Source: Acetobacteraceae bacterium
GTDB lineage: Bacteria > Pseudomonadota > Alphaproteobacteria > Acetobacterales > Acetobacteraceae
Direction: 5' to 3'
DNA: 36,854 nt
Assembly (NCBI GenBank): GCA_030037175.1
Contig: JASHRV010000126.1
Location: forward strand, 1-36,854
A program made the position numbers and the translations under genes. Of the stretch, positions 24,749 to 32,050 are shown piece after piece (position 1 is the stretch's first letter; every line of letters begins with the position of its first letter). The notes beneath the pieces are model-generated. The model saw only the letters and a program-made list of their open reading frames with translations. It did no database searches and was not told where the DNA came from.

Positions 24749-25815
24749 ATATTCTTTCGGAGGGAAGACGGCTCGGCCGGGTTCAGGTGCCGACGGTCAC
24801 GCTCGCCCATGGCGGCGGCGGCAAGGCCATGAAGGACCTGATCGATGATGTGTTCGTCGGTGCTTTTGGTGGCGGCGCTGGCGTACCGCTTGAGGATCAG
24901 GCGCGGCTCGCGCTTTCCGCCTTCGCCGCGCATGGGGATCGGCTCGCTTTCACCACTGATTCCTTTGTCATTGATCCGCTCTTCTTCCCTGGCGGCGATA
25001 TCGGCAAGCTCGCTGTCTGCGGAACCATCAATGATCTCGCCGTCGGTGGTGCGGTTCCGCTCTATCTCTCCTGCGCGGTCATCGTTGAGGAGGGGGTTGC
25101 TGTCGATCTGCTGCGTCGGGTCGCGAGCTCGATGGCGGAGGCGGCGCGAGCAGCCGGAGTCTCCATTGTTACTGGCGATACCAAGGTCGTGCACAAAGGC
25201 GCCTGCGATAAGCTCTTCGTCACCACCACGGGCGTCGGCGCCATCCCGGCGGGGCGCGAGCTCGGAGTCCACCGCGCGCAGCCCGGTGATGTCGTGTTGG
25301 TGAACGGACTTCTCGGCGATCATGGTGCTGCCATTCTCGCTGCGCGCGGAGACCTCGCGCTCGAAACCCCGATCGAGAGCGATTGCGCCGCCCTGAACGG
25401 GTTGATCGCGGCGCTGCTCGAATCAGCGCCGGGGATTCGCTCGCTTCGCGATGCGACCCGCGGCGGAATCGCCACGGTGCTCAATGAGATCGCTCAGGCC
25501 TCGCGCGTCTCAATCGAGATCGACGAGGCCGCGACGCCGATTCGCGAAGAGGTCAAGGCCTTCTGTGAGATTCTCGGGCTCGATCCTCTGTATCTCGCCA
25601 ATGAAGGCAAGATCGTTGCCATTGTCCCCCGGAGCGAGGCGGAGGCAGCACTTGCCGCGATGCGGGCCCATCCGCTCGGCGCGGCGGCGCGCATCATCGG
25701 CGAGGTCCTTCCCGGCGGCGCCAGCGATACCGGACGCGTCAGCATGCGCACCGTCTTCGGCGGAAGGCGGATCGTCGATATGCTGGTTGGCGAGCAGCTG
25801 CCACGCATCTGCTGA
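24745..25815 (+). CDS. hypE: Hydrogenase maturation dehydratase HypE
   Basis: A 356-aa PurM-like ATPase that dehydrates the carbamoyl group placed on its C-terminal cysteine by HypF into a thiocyanate, then gives cyanide to iron on HypC-HypD. The essential end LPRIC is present, with the terminal cysteine immediately before TGA. N-terminal LAHGGGGKAMKDLIDDVF and TTDSFVIDPLFFPGGDIGKL, and central VTGDTKVVHKG and DATRGGIATVLNEIAQ, are the family's nucleotide-binding blocks. The ATG overlaps the hypD stop by 4 bases. hypA and hypB (nickel insertion) and hydrogenase subunits do not follow; the next gene is an aldo/keto reductase. Confidence 0.97.
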   Translation: MNILSEGRRLGRVQVPTVTLAHGGGGKAMKDLIDDVFVGAFGGGAGVPLEDQARLALSAFAAHGDRLAFTTDSFVIDPLFFPGGDIGKLAVCGTINDLAVGGAVPLYLSCAVIVEEGVAVDLLRRVASSMAEAARAAGVSIVTGDTKVVHKGACDKLFVTTTGVGAIPAGRELGVHRAQPGDVVLVNGLLGDHGAAILAARGDLALETPIESDCAALNGLIAALLESAPGIRSLRDATRGGIATVLNEIAQASRVSIEIDEAATPIREEVKAFCEILGLDPLYLANEGKIVAIVPRSEAEAALAAMRAHPLGAAARIIGEVLPGGASDTGRVSMRTVFGGRRIVDMLVGEQLPRIC

Positions 25816-25881
25816 CGGCCCGCCCGCGTTGAATGCGGCGCGAAATGCTCCATGTGGCAATGCAACAAGGGAGCATTGCCG

Positions 25882-26922
25882 ATGGACGCTGTAACCACCG
25901 CGTTGCCGACACGGCGGCTCGGCCGTACCGACATGCACATCACCCGGGTCGGGTTCGGGGCATGGGCGATTGGCGGGGCCGATTGGGCGGTCGGCTGGGG
26001 CGCGCAGGACGATCGGGATTCGATGGCCGCCATCCGCCATGCGATCGCGCGTGGGATCAACTGGATCGACACCGCGGCGGTCTACGGACTCGGCCACTCG
26101 GAGGAACTGGTCCGCGAGGCGCTGGCGGGTATCCCGCTCTCTGAGCGGCCCTATGTTTTCACCAAGTGCGGGTTGGTCTGGGACGAGAAGAACCGCATGG
26201 CTTCGCCGCGCCAGGTCGGCGCGCCGGCGAGCATTCGCCGCGAGATCGACGCGTCTCTCGCCCGGCTCGGGGTGGAGCGGATCGATCTCTACCAGATGCA
26301 CTGGCCGGCCGAGGATGGCACGGCGCTTGGCGAATATTGGGGCGCGCTCCTCGATCTCAAGCGCGAAGGAAAGGTACGCGCCGTCGGGCTCTCCAACCAC
26401 AACGTGGCGCAGCTCGAGGAGGCCGAGGCGCTCGGCCATGTCGATACGCTTCAGCCGCCTTTTTCCATGATCCGGCGCAGTGTGGGTGCGGCGGAGGTGC
26501 CCTGGTGTCTTGCCCATGAGACGGGGGTGATCGTCTACAGCCCGATGCAGTCAGGCCTGCTTTCCGGAAATTTTTCGATCGAGCGGGCGAGGGCCTTGCC
26601 GAAAAATGATTGGCGGTCGCGCAACGTGGAATTCACGGGCGAAAAACTGGTGCGCAACCTTAAACTCGCCGCCGCGCTCAAGCCGATCGCGGATCGGCAC
26701 CATACGACGGTTGCCTCCGTCGCGGTCGCGTGGACGCTCGCGTGGCCCGGGGTGACGGGGGCGATTGTGGGCGCGCGGGGGTCGCTGCAGGTGGATGGAT
26801 GGATCGGTGCGGCGACGACCGAGCTTGGGCCTGAGGATCTCGACGAGATCGCGGCCGCGATCAAGGCGAGCGGGGCGGGGACGGGGCCGGCGGAATTTGG
26901 ACGGGAAGAAGTGGGACAATGA
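25882..26922 (+). CDS. Aldo/keto reductase
   Basis: A 346-aa NADPH-dependent aldo/keto reductase, (beta/alpha)8 barrel. The catalytic tetrad is complete: Asp63 and Tyr68 in NWIDTAAVYGLGHSEELV, Lys95 in VFTKCGLVW, His140 in LYQMHWPAED. The cofactor-binding end reads GVTGAIVGARGSLQV. It resembles the YajO/Tas-like group of general stress or sugar-aldehyde reductases; the substrate is not predictable. ATG 25882 follows GGGAG at 8 bases. An upstream in-frame ATG at 25852 would add ten residues without homology. It is 66 bases beyond hypE and could be read from the same transcript, but it has its own ribosome-binding site and no known role in hydrogenase maturation. Confidence 0.9.
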   Translation: MDAVTTALPTRRLGRTDMHITRVGFGAWAIGGADWAVGWGAQDDRDSMAAIRHAIARGINWIDTAAVYGLGHSEELVREALAGIPLSERPYVFTKCGLVWDEKNRMASPRQVGAPASIRREIDASLARLGVERIDLYQMHWPAEDGTALGEYWGALLDLKREGKVRAVGLSNHNVAQLEEAEALGHVDTLQPPFSMIRRSVGAAEVPWCLAHETGVIVYSPMQSGLLSGNFSIERARALPKNDWRSRNVEFTGEKLVRNLKLAAALKPIADRHHTTVASVAVAWTLAWPGVTGAIVGARGSLQVDGWIGAATTELGPEDLDEIAAAIKASGAGTGPAEFGREEVGQ

Positions 26923-26949
26923 AAAGGGGGCTTTGAGTCGGGCGGGGGC

Positions 26950-26966
26950 AAGGCCGGGCGGGCCTT
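26950..26966 (+). terminator. Short GC hairpin after the aldo/keto reductase gene
   Basis: AAGGCC (26950-26955) pairs with GGCCTT (26961-26966) over a GGGCG loop, 28 bases after the stop codon. The stem is 6 bp and followed by TCAC, so a weak terminator at best. Confidence 0.35.
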
Positions 26967-26979
26967 TCACCGTCCCTTA

Positions 26980-27011
26980 TTGGACAACCATGACTCCTCG
27001 ATTTGGACAAC
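26980..27011. repeat. Direct repeat TTGGACAAC in a convergent gap
   Basis: TTGGACAAC occurs at 26980-26988 and again at 27003-27011, starts 23 bases apart, in the 153-base gap between the aldo/keto reductase and mfd 3' ends. Neither gene starts here, so this is not an obvious promoter or operator. Confidence 0.6.
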
Positions 27012-27075
27012 ATCCGATCGAAGAAAAACTTATACGGTGAATTAGAGAAGCTTTGGGGGGTCCGGGGCCCCCTGG

Positions 27076-30000
27076 TCAGGCGGCTTCGGCGCGGGTGGCG
27101 ATGCGGGCGAGCTCGGAGAGGAGCGAGCGGGCCGCGGCGAGGCGCTGGCCGGGCTCGAGCTCGCGGGTAAGCGCGATCTTGTGGTCCGGGCGCAGCCGGA
27201 TGCCGCCGCGCTGGGTCGCGAGCCAGGCCGCGAGCCCGCCCGGGTTGCGGAAATGATTGCCCCGGAAGCTGAGCACGAGACCTTTGGGCCCCGCCTCCAG
27301 CCGTTCCACGCCCGCCTCCCGGCAGGCGCGCTTGAGGGAAACGACGGCGAGCAGGTTCTCGACCTCCGAGGGCAGCGGGCCGAAGCGGTCGACGAGCTCG
27401 GCCGCCATCGCCTCCTGCTCCGCGTCCGAGGCCAGCGTGCCGATGCGGCGATAGAGGCCGAGGCGGACGGGGAGATCGGGGACGTAGGTCTCGGGGATGA
27501 GGACCGGCAGGCCGAGGCTGATGCCGGGCGTCCAGTCGCGCGCGGCGCGGCGCTCCTTGCCCTCCCGGCCGCGAAGCTCGGCCACCGCGCCCTCGAGCAT
27601 CTGCTGGTAGAGCTCGATGCCGACCTCGCGGATATGGCCCGACTGCTCCTCGCCCAGGAGATTGCCGGCGCCGCGGATATCGAGATCGTGCGAGGCGAGG
27701 GTGAAGCCGGCGCCGAGGGCATCCAGCGTCTGCATCACGTCCAGGCGCTTCTGGGCGGTGGCGGAGAGGATCTGGTTCGGCGGCCAGGTGAAATAGGCAT
27801 AGCCGCGCTGCTTGCCGCGCCCGACCCGGCCGCGGAGCTGGTAGAGCTGGCCCAGGCCGAACTGGTCCGCGCGATGGACGATGAGCGTGTTGACCGCGGG
27901 CATATCCAGCCCGCTCTCGATGATGTTGGTCGAGAGCAGGATGTCGTAATGCCCGTCCCCGAACTCGGTCATGACCTTCTCGAGCGCGGTGGGCGCAAGA
28001 CGGCCATGCGCCTCGGCGAGCCGGGCCTCGGGCACGATCTCGCGCAAGCGTTCGGCCATGCGCGGCAGATCCTCGATGCGCGGGACGACGCAGAAGACCT
28101 GCCCGCCGCGGAAGCGCTCGCGCTGGATCGCCTCGTGAATGACGAGGTGATCGAAGGGCATGATGAAGGTGCGCACGGCCAGGCGATCGACGGGCGGGGT
28201 CGCGATCAGGCTCATCTCGCGCACGCCCGAGAGGGCGAGCTGGAGCGTGCGCGGGATGGGGGTGGCGGTCAGGGTGAGGACATGGACATCGGCGCGGAGC
28301 GCCTTGAGCCGCTCCTTGTGGGAGACGCCGAAATGCTGCTCCTCGTCGATGATGAGGAGGCCGAGCGCGGCGAAGCTGATGCCCTTGGCGAGCAGGGCAT
28401 GGGTGCCGACGACGATGTTGACCGCGCCCGAGGCGATGCCGGCGCGGACCTCGGCCGCCTCCTTCGCGGAGACCATGCGCGAGAGCTGGGCGATGGTGAC
28501 GCCGAGGCCGGCGAAGCGGGCGGAGAAGGTGCGGAAATGCTGCCTTGCGAGCAGCGTTGTCGGCACGACGACCGCGACCTGCATGCCGGCCATGGCGGCG
28601 ACATAGGCCGCGCGGAGCGCGACCTCGGTCTTGCCGAAGCCGACATCGCCGCAGATGAGGCGGTCCATCGGGCGGCCGGAGGCGAAGTCCTCGAGCACGT
28701 CGTTGATGGCGCGGGACTGGTCCTCCGTCTCGACGAAGGGGAAGCGGGCGCAGAACTCCTCCCAGGTGCCTTCGGGCGGGGCGAGCGCCGGCGCCTCGCG
28801 CACCTGGCGCTCGGCGGCGAGCGCGATGAGCTCGCGGGCGATGTCGCGGATGCGGTGCTGCATGCGCGCCTTGCGCGTCTGCCAGCCCGCCCCGCCGAGC
28901 TTGTCGAGCGCCACGCCATCCGCGGCGCCGTAGCGCGAGAGGAGCTCGATGTTCTCGACGGGGAGGAAGAGCTTTTCCTCGCCGTCATAGATCAGGCGGA
29001 GGCAGTCATGCGGGGCCTGATCGACGGAGAGGGTGGAGAGGCCGTCATAGCGGCCGATCCCGTATTCCTGGTGGACGACGAGATCGCCGGCGGCGAGCTC
29101 GCTCGCCTCCGCGATCAGCTCGTCCGCCGATTTGCGGCGGCGGGGCGGGCGGGAGATGCGCTCGCCGAGCAGGTCCTGCTCGGCGACGACGACGAATTTT
29201 TCGGCCGCGAAGCCGCGCTCCAGCCCGAGCACGATGAGGCCGGGCACGACGGGACCGGGCGCGACGGGACCGGACACGATGGGACCGGACACGATGGGAC
29301 TGGGGCGGTCGGGCGGGAGGGCGGCGAGGCCGGCCCAGCTGGCGAGGCGCTCGGCGCGGGGAAAACCGTGCTCGGCGAGGAGATGGCGGAGCCGCTCGCG
29401 GGAGCCCTCGGTCCAGGCGGCGAGGACGAGCTTCTTCCCGTCCTTCGACCAGCGGGCGGCGGAGGCGGCGAGCTCGGCGAAGACATTGACGTCCCCGCGG
29501 CCGCCGGCGCGGGTGAAGAGCGGGCCGGGGCGGGCGCCGGCATCGAGGCCGGGCGCGCCTTCGGGCTGGGCGTAAGGGCTGAAGGCGAGGACGGAGGCGC
29601 CCTGGAGCATTCCGGTGAAGCCGGCGCGGTCGAGATAGAGAAGGCCCGGCGGGAGCGGGCGGTAGGGGGTTTCGCCGTCGCGGGGCGGGGTTTTCCGCGC
29701 GTCGTAGTGATCCGCGATCATTTCGAGCCGCGCGGTGAGCACCTCGTCCGCCTGGTGATCGAAGCTCACCGCGGCGTCCGGCAGATAGTCGAGGAGGGTT
29801 TCGAGCTCGGGGTAGAAGAGCGGCAGCCAGTGCTCCATGCCGGGATGGCGGCGGCCCTCCGAGACGGAGAGGTAGATCGCGTCCCCGCTCGCGGCGAGGC
29901 CGAAGCGCTCGCGCCAGGCGGCGCGGAAGCGGGCGATGGCGGCGGCGTCGAGCGGGACCTCCGAGACCGGGTGGAGGGTGAGGGCGGGCAGCGCCGAGCC

Positions 30001-30684
30001 GGAGCGCTGGGTGGCGGGGTCGAAGCGGCGGAGCGTTTCGATCTGCTCGCCGAAGAGGTCGAGCCGGACCGGCTCCTCGGCGCCGGCGGGGAAGATATCG
30101 ATGATGCCGCCGCGCATCGCGAACTCGCCCGGCTCCATCACCGTGCCGGCGCGGCCATAGCCGTTCGATTCGAGGAAATGGAGGAGGGTGCCCGATTCGA
30201 TCGTGGCGCCGGCGGCGAGCGTGAGGCTGCGGCCGGCGAAGGCGGCGCGGGGCGGGATGCGCTGGACGAGGGCGTTGACGGTGGTGAGCACGATGCGGGG
30301 GCGGGCGGGCGATGCGGCCGGGGAGGATGCGGCTTGGGCGGGTTCAAGGAGGCGGGCGAGGGTGGCGACGCGCTCGGAGACCAGCTCGGGCTTGGGCGAG
30401 ACCCGGTCGTAGGGGAGGCAGTCCCAGGCCGGGAAGGCGAGGATCTCGATTTCCGGGGCGAAGCAGGCGAGCGCCTCCGCCATGCGGGCCATGCGCGCAT
30501 CGTCGCGGGCGACATGGAGCATCGCACCCTTGTGCTCGGCGCGGCGGCGGGCGAGCAGGAGCGCGTCGAAGCCTTCCGGCGCGCCATAGACGGTGAGCCA
30601 GGGTGCGGGCCCGGTGGGCGGGGCGGGTGGGGCGGGCGGTGCGAGTTTCGTCGCCATCATCATCGTCGTCGTCGTGGTTGCCAT
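27076..30684 (-). CDS. mfd: Transcription-repair coupling factor Mfd
   Basis: A 1202-aa ATP-dependent DNA translocase that removes RNA polymerase stalled at lesions and recruits UvrA. Domains in order: UvrB-homology region (TVYGAPEGFDALLLARRR through PRIVLTTVNALVQRIPPR, FAMRGGIIDIFPAGAEEPVR); a linker with a pentapeptide repeat (about 459-483); the RNA-polymerase-interacting domain (GDLVVHQEYGIGRYDGL, about 535-600); RecG-like helicase motor with Walker A CGDVGFGKTEVALRAAYVA near 685, DEEQHFG near 779, TATPIPRTLQLAL; the translocation motif around QLRGRVGRGKQRGYAYF; and a C-terminal regulatory domain. The start is uncertain: ATG 30684 opens into a low-complexity ATTTTTMMM stretch, and ATG 30657 (MATKLAPP) is equally plausible. 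sdhE lies 33 bases upstream. Confidence 0.95.
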   Translation of the reverse strand: MATTTTTMMMATKLAPPAPPAPPTGPAPWLTVYGAPEGFDALLLARRRAEHKGAMLHVARDDARMARMAEALACFAPEIEILAFPAWDCLPYDRVSPKPELVSERVATLARLLEPAQAASSPAASPARPRIVLTTVNALVQRIPPRAAFAGRSLTLAAGATIESGTLLHFLESNGYGRAGTVMEPGEFAMRGGIIDIFPAGAEEPVRLDLFGEQIETLRRFDPATQRSGSALPALTLHPVSEVPLDAAAIARFRAAWRERFGLAASGDAIYLSVSEGRRHPGMEHWLPLFYPELETLLDYLPDAAVSFDHQADEVLTARLEMIADHYDARKTPPRDGETPYRPLPPGLLYLDRAGFTGMLQGASVLAFSPYAQPEGAPGLDAGARPGPLFTRAGGRGDVNVFAELAASAARWSKDGKKLVLAAWTEGSRERLRHLLAEHGFPRAERLASWAGLAALPPDRPSPIVSGPIVSGPVAPGPVVPGLIVLGLERGFAAEKFVVVAEQDLLGERISRPPRRRKSADELIAEASELAAGDLVVHQEYGIGRYDGLSTLSVDQAPHDCLRLIYDGEEKLFLPVENIELLSRYGAADGVALDKLGGAGWQTRKARMQHRIRDIARELIALAAERQVREAPALAPPEGTWEEFCARFPFVETEDQSRAINDVLEDFASGRPMDRLICGDVGFGKTEVALRAAYVAAMAGMQVAVVVPTTLLARQHFRTFSARFAGLGVTIAQLSRMVSAKEAAEVRAGIASGAVNIVVGTHALLAKGISFAALGLLIIDEEQHFGVSHKERLKALRADVHVLTLTATPIPRTLQLALSGVREMSLIATPPVDRLAVRTFIMPFDHLVIHEAIQRERFRGGQVFCVVPRIEDLPRMAERLREIVPEARLAEAHGRLAPTALEKVMTEFGDGHYDILLSTNIIESGLDMPAVNTLIVHRADQFGLGQLYQLRGRVGRGKQRGYAYFTWPPNQILSATAQKRLDVMQTLDALGAGFTLASHDLDIRGAGNLLGEEQSGHIREVGIELYQQMLEGAVAELRGREGKERRAARDWTPGISLGLPVLIPETYVPDLPVRLGLYRRIGTLASDAEQEAMAAELVDRFGPLPSEVENLLAVVSLKRACREAGVERLEAGPKGLVLSFRGNHFRNPGGLAAWLATQRGGIRLRPDHKIALTRELEPGQRLAAARSLLSELARIATRAEAA
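29236..29310 (-). repeat. 15-bp tandem repeat inside mfd, encoding a pentapeptide repeat
   Basis: About five 15-base units (plus-strand consensus GGGACCGGACACGAT; best copies at 29266-29280 and 29281-29295) encode IVSGP-IVSGP-VAPGP-VVPGL-IVLGL at roughly residues 459-483, a linker just before the RNA-polymerase-interacting domain. The length is a multiple of three, so the frame is kept. Confidence 0.85.
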
Positions 30685-30717
30685 GATCTGCGTTGCGTTC
30701 GGTGATCGCGTCGTTGG

Positions 30718-30987
30718 TTATCCGCCGCAGGAGTCGCGCATGGCCCGGAGCAGCGGGCCGTCATGCTCGGCGGGGACGGGGCGGCGGCCCGAGATCCAGT
30801 CCGCGAGGTCGGGGTCCGGGAGCTCGAGCAGGGCCTCCAGCGCGGCGAGGGTTGCTTCGTCCATCGTTGCGATGCGGCTTGCGACGAAGCCGCCGATCAT
30901 GAGGTCGTTTTCATGCGTGCCGCGATGCGTGGCGCGATAAAGGGCGCGCCGGCGCCGCGGCGCGAGCGATGTCGCGGGCTCGGTCAT
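30718..30987 (-). CDS. sdhE: SdhE, succinate dehydrogenase flavinylation/assembly factor
   Basis: An 89-aa DUF339 (Sdh5/SdhE) protein that promotes covalent attachment of FAD to the succinate dehydrogenase flavoprotein. The family RGxxE motif is present as RGTHE at residues 22-26, within RATHRGTHENDLMIGGF. The rest is the usual helical bundle (DEATLAALEALLELPDPDLA, DWISGRR). ATG 30987. It lies 33 bases upstream of mfd; the sdhE-mfd neighbourhood is common in alphaproteobacteria, usually near recG, which is not in this window. Confidence 0.92.
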   Translation of the reverse strand: MTEPATSLAPRRRRALYRATHRGTHENDLMIGGFVASRIATMDEATLAALEALLELPDPDLADWISGRRPVPAEHDGPLLRAMRDSCGG

Positions 30988-31034
30988 GGGCAGGCGTCGT
31001 ATAGAGCGGTTCGGCAGGGAAGAAAATCCGCTGA

Positions 31035-31060
31035 TTGCGCATCGTTGCGCACAATTGCGC
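31035..31060. promoter_or_regulatory. Three helically phased TTGCGC repeats, possible operator
   Basis: TTGCGC begins at 31035, 31045 and 31055, one helical turn apart, 48-73 bases upstream of the sdhE start. The first two copies are followed by A, giving TTGCGCA. Such phasing suits a DNA-binding protein lying on one face of the helix, but no regulator is known here. Confidence 0.4.
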
Positions 31061-31140
31061 GCGGGCTGCCCCGCGAGCGGCTTGCCTTCGCCATGGCTCG
31101 GGCAAGCCGCGCGCGGTCTTTGTCTTGCCGGGCAGATTCA

Positions 31141-31168
31141 CGCGATCGGCCGGTTCCGGCTGATCGCG
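31141..31168. promoter_or_regulatory. 13-bp-arm palindrome, operator or hairpin
   Basis: CGCGATCGGCCGG (31141-31153), a TT spacer, and CCGGCTGATCGCG (31156-31168) pair over 13 positions with one G-T mismatch. It is about 140 bases upstream of the ABC ATPase GTG start. It may be an operator or a transcription attenuator; the loop is too small for an ordinary RNA hairpin without opening the top pairs. Confidence 0.45.
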
Positions 31169-31306
31169 ATCTGTTCGTGACCCAAGCATGTTGCGGCGCG
31201 ATTAACTTGTTGCCACACGCCCATAAAATCCGCACCCGGTCGGTTGCAATGACCGTGGTTTGAGCTAAAGGGCGAACCCCGACGGAAAGCGCGAGAGGGG
31301 AGAGGC

Positions 31307-32050
31307 GTGGCGGCACTGATCGAGATCGCGGGCCTCACCAAGCGGTTCGGCGGCTTCACCGCGGTAGATGATGTCTCGTTCCGGCTGGACAAGGGCGAGG
31401 TGCTGGGCTTCCTCGGGCCCAACGGGGCCGGCAAGACCACGACGATGCGCATGCTGGCCGGATTCGTGACCCCCTCGGCGGGGACGGCCGCGATCGCGGG
31501 CCACGACGTGATGGAGGCGCCGGTTGCGGCGCGGCGGGTGCTCGGCTTCCTGCCCGAGGGCGCGCCGACCTATCCCGAGATGACCGTGATCGGGTTCCTG
31601 CGCTTCGTCGCGCGCATCAGGGGCTATGCGGGTGCCGCGCTCGCGCGGCGGGTGGAGGATGCGGTCGGGCTCACGCAATTGGAGAGCGTGCGGCTGCAGA
31701 CGGTCGAGACGCTTTCGAAAGGATTCAAGCGCCGCGTCGGGCTGGCCCAGGCGCTTTTGCACGATCCGCCCGTGCTGGTGCTGGACGAGCCGACCGACGG
31801 GCTCGACCCCAACCAGAAGCACGAGGTGCGGACGCTGATCCGCCGCATGGCCCCGGAGAAGGCGATCGTGATCAGCACGCATCTTCTGGAGGAGGTGGAT
31901 GCGGTGTGCACGCGGGCCATCATCATTGCCGCGGGCCGGGTGGTGGCGGACGACACGCCGGCCGGGCTTGCGGCGCGCGACCCGGACGGGCGGCTGGAGG
32001 AGGTGTTCCGCGCGATCACCGTGCCCGCAAGCCTGAAAAGGGCCGCGTGA
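31307..32050 (+). CDS. ABC transporter ATP-binding protein, GldA-like
   Basis: A 247-aa ATPase of the ABC-2 exporter type, partner of the permease and GldG-like protein that follow. Walker A GPNGAGKTT at 37-45; the signature reads LSKGFKRRV at 136-144 in place of the usual LSGGQ, as is common in GldA-type proteins; Walker B VLVLDEPTDGLDPNQ at about 156-170; the switch histidine is in VISTHLLEEV. It starts with GTG 31307 after GAGAGGGGAGAG. Its TGA overlaps the ATG of the next gene by one base (TGATG). In Bacteroidetes the GldA-GldF-GldG proteins are needed for gliding; in proteobacteria the substrate is unknown. Confidence 0.9.
   Translation: MAALIEIAGLTKRFGGFTAVDDVSFRLDKGEVLGFLGPNGAGKTTTMRMLAGFVTPSAGTAAIAGHDVMEAPVAARRVLGFLPEGAPTYPEMTVIGFLRFVARIRGYAGAALARRVEDAVGLTQLESVRLQTVETLSKGFKRRVGLAQALLHDPPVLVLDEPTDGLDPNQKHEVRTLIRRMAPEKAIVISTHLLEEVDAVCTRAIIIAAGRVVADDTPAGLAARDPDGRLEEVFRAITVPASLKRAA

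Larger units (their letters stand above)
30988..31306. other. 319-bp divergent intergenic region between sdhE and the ABC operon
   Basis: No gene is supported here. It should contain the promoters of the sdhE-mfd and ABC transporter operons, but I cannot identify -35/-10 boxes with confidence. It contains three TTGCGC copies at exact 10-base intervals (31035, 31045, 31055) and a near-perfect 13-bp palindrome at 31141-31168, both listed separately. Small frames in this interval have no ribosome-binding sites or recognisable sequence. Confidence 0.7.

Noticed and set aside
27181..30705. A 1174-codon open frame antisense to mfd
   Set aside because: It is a by-product of GC-rich codon usage: low-complexity Glu/Gly/Ala/Asp translation, no domains, and full overlap with an unmistakable mfd gene.
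31021..31306. A gene in the gap upstream of the ABC ATPase
   Set aside because: The short frames there lack ribosome-binding sites and recognisable sequence; repeats and palindromes suit a regulatory region.
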